Positions 58,582 to 64,000 of a stretch of 64,000 nucleotides of DNA are shown piece after piece. Positions within the stretch are counted from its first letter, which is position 1; every line of letters begins with the position of its first letter. Origin of the DNA: Thermosynechococcus sp. (GTDB lineage: Bacteria; Cyanobacteriota; Cyanobacteriia; Thermosynechococcales; Thermosynechococcaceae); assembly GCF_025999095.1 (NCBI RefSeq), contig NZ_AP024678.1, positions 2,263,527-2,327,526 on the forward strand, given 5' to 3'. A program made the translations under genes and the position numbers. Under the pieces are notes generated by a model. That model searched no databases. It had not been told where the DNA came from and worked only from the letters and a program-made list of their open reading frames with translations.

Positions 58582-61578
58582 TCATACTCGTTTTGGGCAA
58601 AAGACAACGCCGATACTCGTACTGAGGAAAATTTGCCGCTCCTCCAACCGCAGGGGTTCCTGAAGGCGATGGATAATTTGTTCGCAAAGGGCGATCGCCC
58701 TCTGGAGGTTGGGCACCTCAGTAAGCAGAATCGCAAACTCATCTCCGCCCAAGCGAGCCACTGTGTACCGATTCTCAACGAGACACCGCAACCAACTGGC
58801 GAAAGTAATTAGAATTTGGTCCCCCACCCCATGGCCGAGACTGTCATTAATGACCTTAAAGCGATCCAGATCCAAAAATAGCACTGCATAGTGAAACTCA
58901 GGATTTGTTTGCGCCTGGGTAATTGCTGCTGCCAATTGCTCCATGAAGTACAGCCGGTTCGGCAGTCCGGTCAAAGCATCATGATAGGCTTGCCGATGCA
59001 GTTGAATCTGCACTTTTACTCGAGCAGTGACATCGCGGGAGGTTGTCTGTAGGTGGTGCAATTGACCGTGACTGTTGTAGCAGGGTTTAACTAAGGTCTC
59101 CAGCCACAGGGTATCCCCTTGGGCAGTACAAACCTCATAGGTCATAGGCCAGAACCTTTGTTGCTGAATCATCTGCTCGAGTTCTTGGTTGACTCGCGAT
59201 CGCTCCCGATCAGAAGCACAAAGCCGGCTAAAATGCCGGCCAAGCAGCTCTTGCGGAGGGATTCCCAACAGGGTTTGACAGGAGGGACTCACGTAGAGAC
59301 ATTGCCACTGCAGATCGTAAAGCCCAATAATATCGCTGGTATTTTCCGCCAGGAACCGATAGCGTTCCTCACTTTCCCGCAGCGCCAGTTCAGTGGCTTT
59401 GCGTTCTGTAATATCAATGTTGGTCCCCACCACTTTACAGGGCTGGCCGTGCTCATCGTGAATCAATACTGCTTCACTGTGGAACCAGCGGTAGGTGCCA
59501 TTGCAATGGCGGAGCCGAAAATCAATATTGTACTCTGCCTCGCCGCGTAGGAACTGGCGGTAGGCGGCGATAGCGCGATCGCGATCCTCTGGGTGGAGTC
59601 GCTCCTCCCAATCCTCAAGACTGGCTTCCTTGGCGGTGTCAGCATACCCCAATTGCCTTCTGTAGCTCGAGGAGACATAGAAGCTCCCTGTCCGTAAATC
59701 ACAGAAATAGAAACCGATATTGGAGACCCGTGCCGCTAACTCTAACTGCGCCTGTTGTTCCTTGAGGCGCGTCTCCGCCACCTGCCGCTCAGTGACATCC
59801 AAAACTACGGTGTACCAGATAACAGCGCCATCGCTCTCCCGGGTGGGTTGACCAGCCCCCTCCAGCCAGCGGACTTCTCCTGTGGTGGGATGAATGATGC
59901 GCCATTGACAAAACCAAGGGGTCAAGGTTTCAGCTGAACGCAGCACAGATTGCCACGTGGCTTCTCGATCCTCGGGATGCACAAGCTGCCACAAACATTC
60001 ACCATCGGCGGCCGCTGCCTCTGCCGGCACGTCCCAGAGACGTTCGCACATTGGATTGAGGTAAAAGGCACAGTTGCGGCCATCGGGATATTGCTTATAG
60101 CAGAAAATGGCGCCAGGCAAGTGAAGCGTCGCCAAGCGAAAGCGTTCCTCACTGGCGCGCAGAGCAGCCTCAACCCGTCGCCGTTCAGCCAGGTCCTGTT
60201 GGGCTTGCCGGTGCAGGGTGGCTTGGTAAACGGCCACCTCCAACTGGGTGGCAATTGCCCGGGCAAGGTCAATTTCTGCCCTTGACCACGCATGGGGTTG
60301 AGGGTAGGTAAATAGGCTCAAGCTCCCCCAGAGGCGATCTGCCACCATCAAGGGAATCAGTAACCATGCTCCCGGAAAACGAATTGCCAGTTCCTGGTTA
60401 ATGGGATCGCTAATTTCACGGGTATCGGCAATAATGACGATGTTCCCTGCTTTTAGATCCGCGGCAAAAGGGTTGGCGCGATCGGGAATTTCAAAACCAT
60501 CATGACGCGAAAAGTTGGGATCATGGTGATACTCGGCAATATGCCGCCAGACTCCCTGCTCCGGTAAATACTGCACCACAACCGCATCAACCCCTAGCCC
60601 TACCTGGGCAACTTCCCGCACAGCCGTCTCAAAGATTGTGTCGAGATCAAGGGAGTTGCGAATCGCTTGCATAACGCGGTTCAGGGCTTGCTCCCGCAGT
60701 AACTGTTCTTTGAGAGCGGTAATATCACGAGCCACAGATTGAATTTCCCTGAGATTGCCCTCCGCATCAAAAATGGCGGTGTTCATCCATTGCGTCCACC
60801 GCAATCCATGCTGGGGATGATACACACGGTTTTCACTGACAAAGGTAGGGGCATTGGGACGCAGTTGAGCCACTTTTTCTAGAAGCGAAGATAAATCTTC
60901 GGCGAGAACAAATTCCGACCAAGGGCAACCAATGACTGCCGAAGCGGGGCGGCTAAAGAACTGACAAAAGGCGTCATTGGCAAATGTAATGGTGGTATCA
61001 GGTCGGGAGCACAAGACTAGGTCTGATTGATTTTGCAGAATCTCACAGTAACGGTTGGCCTGGGCTTGCCAATAGTCTTTTAGTATTTGTTGTTCGAGTT
61101 CACGGCGCTTGCGGGCACTAATATCCCAAAATGTACTGATACTAAATTCCACCTGACCTTCCGGATCAAAGATCGGACTAGCCTGCACTTCCACTGTGAG
61201 TCGGCGATCCCCATACTGCACCTCTAGCTCCACTGGCAGTAATGTGAGTCCCTGCAGGGCTTGAATCCCGGGCAGCTCATCCTTGGGATAGGGGCGATCG
61301 CTACCGCAGTAGAAAATCTTTAGATCCGCACAAATTTGGCTAGGCGTTGCCTCAGGGTCCTCAACACCCAACAGGGCGCGTCCAGCGGGGTTCATGTAAA
61401 TAATCTCGCCAGTGACATCATAAAGAGCAACACCAACGGGCAAAACGGACAGAACCGCCGCTAGATAGTGTTCGAGATCACAGCCAACCTGCGTTTGGAA
61501 TAGCTGAAGTAGCCCTTGGGTAGAGCCTGCCAAGGGCCGCGAATCAACAGTAAAGGAGCGTAGTGAGGAAGTATCCAT
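58582..61578 (-). CDS. PAS/GAF-GGDEF sensor diguanylate cyclase, truncated by frameshift
   Basis: A 998-residue frame. In order: PAS domains (about residues 30-140 and 165-285), a GAF domain (about 310-460, with PHAWSRAEIDLARAIATQLE), three more PAS domains (about 470-840), and the start of a GGDEF domain (DLDRFKVINDSLGHGVGDQ, then ARLGGDEFAILL). The frame stops at TGA 58582-58584 soon after LSTSIGVVF, before the last GGDEF helices, because of one extra T in a TTTT run near 58594-58597. The missing helices are encoded in the next frame (LRDADIAMYAAKR). No I-site (RxxD) precedes GGDEF. The N-terminus looks cytoplasmic. Confidence 0.88.
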   Translation of the reverse strand: MDTSSLRSFTVDSRPLAGSTQGLLQLFQTQVGCDLEHYLAAVLSVLPVGVALYDVTGEIIYMNPAGRALLGVEDPEATPSQICADLKIFYCGSDRPYPKDELPGIQALQGLTLLPVELEVQYGDRRLTVEVQASPIFDPEGQVEFSISTFWDISARKRRELEQQILKDYWQAQANRYCEILQNQSDLVLCSRPDTTITFANDAFCQFFSRPASAVIGCPWSEFVLAEDLSSLLEKVAQLRPNAPTFVSENRVYHPQHGLRWTQWMNTAIFDAEGNLREIQSVARDITALKEQLLREQALNRVMQAIRNSLDLDTIFETAVREVAQVGLGVDAVVVQYLPEQGVWRHIAEYHHDPNFSRHDGFEIPDRANPFAADLKAGNIVIIADTREISDPINQELAIRFPGAWLLIPLMVADRLWGSLSLFTYPQPHAWSRAEIDLARAIATQLEVAVYQATLHRQAQQDLAERRRVEAALRASEERFRLATLHLPGAIFCYKQYPDGRNCAFYLNPMCERLWDVPAEAAAADGECLWQLVHPEDREATWQSVLRSAETLTPWFCQWRIIHPTTGEVRWLEGAGQPTRESDGAVIWYTVVLDVTERQVAETRLKEQQAQLELAARVSNIGFYFCDLRTGSFYVSSSYRRQLGYADTAKEASLEDWEERLHPEDRDRAIAAYRQFLRGEAEYNIDFRLRHCNGTYRWFHSEAVLIHDEHGQPCKVVGTNIDITERKATELALRESEERYRFLAENTSDIIGLYDLQWQCLYVSPSCQTLLGIPPQELLGRHFSRLCASDRERSRVNQELEQMIQQQRFWPMTYEVCTAQGDTLWLETLVKPCYNSHGQLHHLQTTSRDVTARVKVQIQLHRQAYHDALTGLPNRLYFMEQLAAAITQAQTNPEFHYAVLFLDLDRFKVINDSLGHGVGDQILITFASWLRCLVENRYTVARLGGDEFAILLTEVPNLQRAIALCEQIIHRLQEPLRLEERQIFLSTSIGVVFCPKRV

Positions 61579-61668
61579 GGAAAGCAGGTTGCAAAGCCTC
61601 TAAGTGAGGAGAATTTGCCTTGAGACTAGCACAGTTTTTCCTATGTGTAGCCCATAGTTTAACGGTTT

Positions 61669-62382
61669 TCAATTAGTTTTAGCTTGCCCCTGGGTTCGAG
61701 CTAGCCATCGAGCATAAAGATCAGGGCGGCGCTGTCGTGTGCGCTCAATTTGCTGTGCCCGTCGCCAAGCCGCGATTTTTCCGTGATCACCAGAAAGTAA
61801 CACTGGCGGCACTGCCCAGCCCCGAAATTCTGCGGGTCGGGTGTAGTGGGGATAATCCAGCAAACCATCTTCAAAGCTCTCTTGATGGAGTGAGGCAGCT
61901 TTACCTACCGTGCCCGGCAGAAGTCGCAGCACACCATTGATAATCACAAGGGCCGGAATTTCACCACAGGTCAAGACAAAATCACCAATGGAGATTTCTT
62001 GGGTGACTAAGTGCTCAACAACCCGCTCATCCACGCCCTCATAGTGACCACAAAGGATGACGAGCTGATCCCGCTCCTGGGACCAGTGCCAGAGGTGCTG
62101 TTGGGTGAGGGGCTGCCCTTGGGGGGTAACATAGATGACTTCGCGCCGCGGCAAAGAGGGCAGCGATTCCACGGCAGCAAACAGGGGGTCTGGCTTCATG
62201 ACCATGCCCACACCACCGCCATAGGGTTCATCATCTACCCGCTGGTGCTTATCGGTGCTAAAGTGCCGTGGATTGGTTAGGATAACCTCCGCAATGCCCC
62301 GCGCCAAGGCTTTGGCCATGAGGCCGCTGCTGAGGGGTGAAGCAAAGAATTCAGGAAAAAGAGTAATAATGTCAAAGCGCAT
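61669..62382 (-). CDS. trmD: tRNA (guanine37-N1)-methyltransferase TrmD
   Basis: SPOUT-class enzyme that forms m1G37 next to the anticodon and prevents frameshifting. The 237-residue protein starts MRFDIITLFPEFFASPL and contains RQVDDEPYGGG-type sequence (QRVDDEPYGGGVGMVMKPDP). The trefoil-knot SAM site is ILCGHYEGVDERV and SIGDFVLTCGEIPALVIING, shown as SIGDFVLTCGEIPAL. The ATG overlaps the sppA stop (TAATG), so translation is probably coupled to sppA. A longer frame extends to 62463 inside sppA and is not used. Confidence 0.95.
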   Translation of the reverse strand: MRFDIITLFPEFFASPLSSGLMAKALARGIAEVILTNPRHFSTDKHQRVDDEPYGGGVGMVMKPDPLFAAVESLPSLPRREVIYVTPQGQPLTQQHLWHWSQERDQLVILCGHYEGVDERVVEHLVTQEISIGDFVLTCGEIPALVIINGVLRLLPGTVGKAASLHQESFEDGLLDYPHYTRPAEFRGWAVPPVLLSGDHGKIAAWRRAQQIERTRQRRPDLYARWLARTQGQAKTN

Positions 62383-63491
62383 TACTGACGGTGGCAAGAG
62401 AGGGAACCATAGTAGGCAAGGGCACGCAATTGACCAAGGGCACAAAGTTGCTCTTGTTTCCACATCCGTTGGGTTGCTAGTGCCGGGGGCGGTGACTGAA
62501 CGCCAAAGAGTTGATTGATCAAGGGGGAGCGATCGCGCCGAAAACGGACAATGGCATATTCTCCCTCCTTGAGATTGGCAGCCCTGGCGAGGGCGTTCAG
62601 GGTTTCTGGGCGGCTGCGGGTACCATCGATGAGACGGTAGCGCTGCGCCTGATCGTTACTGAAAATCATCGCTCCCATTTCGTTGCGAATAACGCTGGGA
62701 TCAATGCCCCGTGCCTGGGCCACATGATTAATAAACTTGGTGTATTCCTGCTCAAGGCCAGCTTGGAAGACCTGAATTTCTTGGGGGGTGAGGCGACGGA
62801 AGGGATTGCCAATATCTTTGCTGCGGCCAGCGCTCAGGGTCCGTTCTTCGATACTATTGGCGGTGACACCTCCCATCAGTAGGCCGTTATCGAGGCTAGT
62901 GGGGCGATCGTAGTAGAAAACACTGGGACCGAGAATGCCAATACTGCCAACCATGCTGCCATGATCAGCGTAGATCTTATCCGCTGTCACCATTGCCCAG
63001 ACCCCTCCGGAAGCGGCAATACCCTCAATAAAGGCATAGACAGGTTTTTGGGTTGCTTTGCGGTAGCTCCTAATGCCCTCGGCGATCGCCTGTGAGCCAA
63101 AAATCGTGCCACCGGGAGTGCTGATATTGACAAAGACGGCCTTAATAGTTTTATCCTTAACAGCTTCTGCCAACTGCTGCTGCACTTCATAGCCGTAGGT
63201 GACACCCACAAGAGGGGCAAAGAAGCTATCCTCTTCGTTTTGGGGGCTGCCTAGAATTGGACCAATAATGTCAATCCTAAGAATGCGATCGCGACTGCTC
63301 TCCTTGCCGCTGATATGTTCGTAGGGACTTGTTTCACTGGCGGGCGCCAACAAGATGCCGAGGAGGGCAAAAAAAACCGTGGCACTGAAGCCCACCACCC
63401 CCAGGGTGAAAAAAAAGGTCAGCGTGCCAAAAAAGATCACACCGCAGCGGTGAAACACACTAGGCCAAAAGGGGGGAAGTGAACGCGCCAT
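62382..63491 (-). CDS. sppA: signal peptide peptidase SppA
   Basis: A 369-residue membrane-anchored serine protease with one N-terminal transmembrane helix (about residues 18-50). The catalytic Ser lies in FIEGIAASGGVWAMVTADKI and the candidate general-base Lys in LSAGRSKDIGNPFRRL. VFVNISTPGGTIFGSQAI is the family oxyanion region. It is the short, single-domain SppA type rather than the E. coli double-domain type, and cleaves signal peptides left in the membrane. The next gene, trmD, starts on its stop codon. Confidence 0.9.
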   Translation of the reverse strand: MARSLPPFWPSVFHRCGVIFFGTLTFFFTLGVVGFSATVFFALLGILLAPASETSPYEHISGKESSRDRILRIDIIGPILGSPQNEEDSFFAPLVGVTYGYEVQQQLAEAVKDKTIKAVFVNISTPGGTIFGSQAIAEGIRSYRKATQKPVYAFIEGIAASGGVWAMVTADKIYADHGSMVGSIGILGPSVFYYDRPTSLDNGLLMGGVTANSIEERTLSAGRSKDIGNPFRRLTPQEIQVFQAGLEQEYTKFINHVAQARGIDPSVIRNEMGAMIFSNDQAQRYRLIDGTRSRPETLNALARAANLKEGEYAIVRFRRDRSPLINQLFGVQSPPPALATQRMWKQEQLCALGQLRALAYYGSLSCHRQ

Positions 63492-63690
63492 GGATAAACA
63501 GAGGGAAGGGTTTGGGTATAATCTGAACAGCTTTTCAGCGAAGCCTCTTCAGTGTTTTAATGACTAAATTAACTTGAACTAAATTTATTTTAGCCATAGT
63601 AGGCGGTCTTCTCTTGTTTTTCCTCCTCACGACTTATCCTTGCCGTCTTGGCCTGTCATTATCCTTTTGCGAGGTAGGTTCTCTTTTCTA

Positions 63691-63972
63691 ATGAAGCCCC
63701 CGATTACTGCTGAGCAGTATCTCAATCATCCCACCTTTGGCTTGCTCTATGGGGTATGTCCTCTAGATGAGCATCGGCAACTCTTTACAACCTTGTATGC
63801 CCAGCGGCTCTTTTTCGTTGTTACTCAGCGGCCGGAGGGTGTGGAGTTTCAATCCATTAGTCGCACGGATGCGCGAATGCTCATTGAACAGCGGTTGCGA
63901 TCGCTGCGCCGTCTTCGCAAAATGACCGAGTACCAGAGCCTGGCAGCGATTCATCATCAAGCTTTCCTGTAG
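63691..63972 (+). CDS. pipX: PipX, NtcA co-activator and PII partner
   Basis: PipX binds NtcA as a co-activator at high 2-oxoglutarate, and PII when nitrogen is ample. The 93-residue protein contains YLNHPTFGLLYGVC, LFTTLYAQRLFFVVTQRPEG and TDARMLIEQRLRSLRRLRKM, all diagnostic of the TLD (KOW-like) domain and the two C-terminal helices. ATG 63691 is chosen, preceded at a distance by GAGGTAGG; a frame extends to 63640. In many cyanobacteria pipX neighbours a PLP-binding protein gene; that would be beyond the window edge. Confidence 0.95.
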   Translation: MKPPITAEQYLNHPTFGLLYGVCPLDEHRQLFTTLYAQRLFFVVTQRPEGVEFQSISRTDARMLIEQRLRSLRRLRKMTEYQSLAAIHHQAFL

Positions 63973-64000
63973 TGTTCCGGGATTGGTGAGGGATGATGCA

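Noticed and set aside
58590-58604. A -1 ribosomal slippery heptamer (CCCAAAA) just before the GGDEF frame stop
   Set aside because: The heptamer is correctly phased for a -1 shift, but the restored protein needs a +1 shift. The -1 frame hits a stop after a few codons. Programmed frameshifting does not explain the break.

Overview
The window is chromosomal DNA of a unicellular thermophilic cyanobacterium, most likely Thermosynechococcus. It carries genes for both photosystems (psbD-psbC, psaE), a phycobilisome terminal emitter (apcD), carotenoid synthesis (crtB-crtP), the PII/NtcA cofactor pipX and a glycolate dehydrogenase subunit. The octamer GCGATCGC (HIP1), a cyanobacterial hallmark, occurs dozens of times. 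The D2, CP43 and PsaE sequences look like those of the T. elongatus/T. vulcanus group. The assignment comes from recall, not from a database search. Genes are dense, many neighbours overlap by 1-4 nt, and several convergent pairs overlap at their 3' ends.

Layout. 1-5.5 kb: the end of an AI-2E/PerM-type permease, an LpxB-like glycosyltransferase, apcD, and serS-murF followed by tRNA-Asn. 5.5-13 kb, all minus strand: a degenerate receiver protein, a MoxR ATPase, ribF, a small ferredoxin, pyrB, a phosphoribosyltransferase, crtB-crtP and a chorismate lyase. 13-18 kb: a TerB/Mo-nitro_C fusion, rimO, a degenerate histidine kinase, mutM, psaE and a STAS protein. 18-23 kb: a DAHP synthase, the lptF-lptB-lptA envelope-transport set, holA and a membrane-anchored coiled protein. 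23-28 kb is the most accessory-looking stretch: a small secreted orphan, an InrS-like nickel sensor, a short tandem repeat, yggT, a Dam-type methylase, a DUF3782 nuclease-like protein with eight 42-bp repeats, and a frame-disrupted M48 protease. 28-34 kb: selO, a second LpxB-related gene, the psbD-psbC operon with its terminator, and rbfA. 34-39 kb: a persulfide/sulfite operon (MBL dioxygenase, rhodanese, TauE), then glcD-cobW. 39-44.7 kb: an RCK-2TM-RCK channel, an intergenic region with a candidate structured RNA, an FHA protein, an MnmC-like methyltransferase, an M50 protease and infC. 44.9-49.3 kb: a two-gene RND efflux pump. 49.3-57.7 kb: a second-type GyrA/ParC, tilS, ccsA, a YaaW-like protein and a large SNF2 helicase. 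57.7-64 kb: a PAS/GAF/GGDEF-EAL signalling protein broken by two single-base shifts, then trmD-sppA and pipX.

Functional groupings. The LptA/B/F proteins and two LpxB-like enzymes point to outer-membrane glycolipid assembly. The persulfide dioxygenase, rhodanese and TauE form a plausible reduced-sulfur detoxification chain. Dam methylation would mark GATC, which lies inside every HIP1 site. I see no prophage, CRISPR array, insertion sequence or rRNA. The best candidates for something undescribed are the structured RNA upstream of the FHA gene, the DUF3782 repeat protein beside the methylase, and the unusual RCK-2TM-RCK channel. The two frame-disrupted genes may be real decay or sequence errors.
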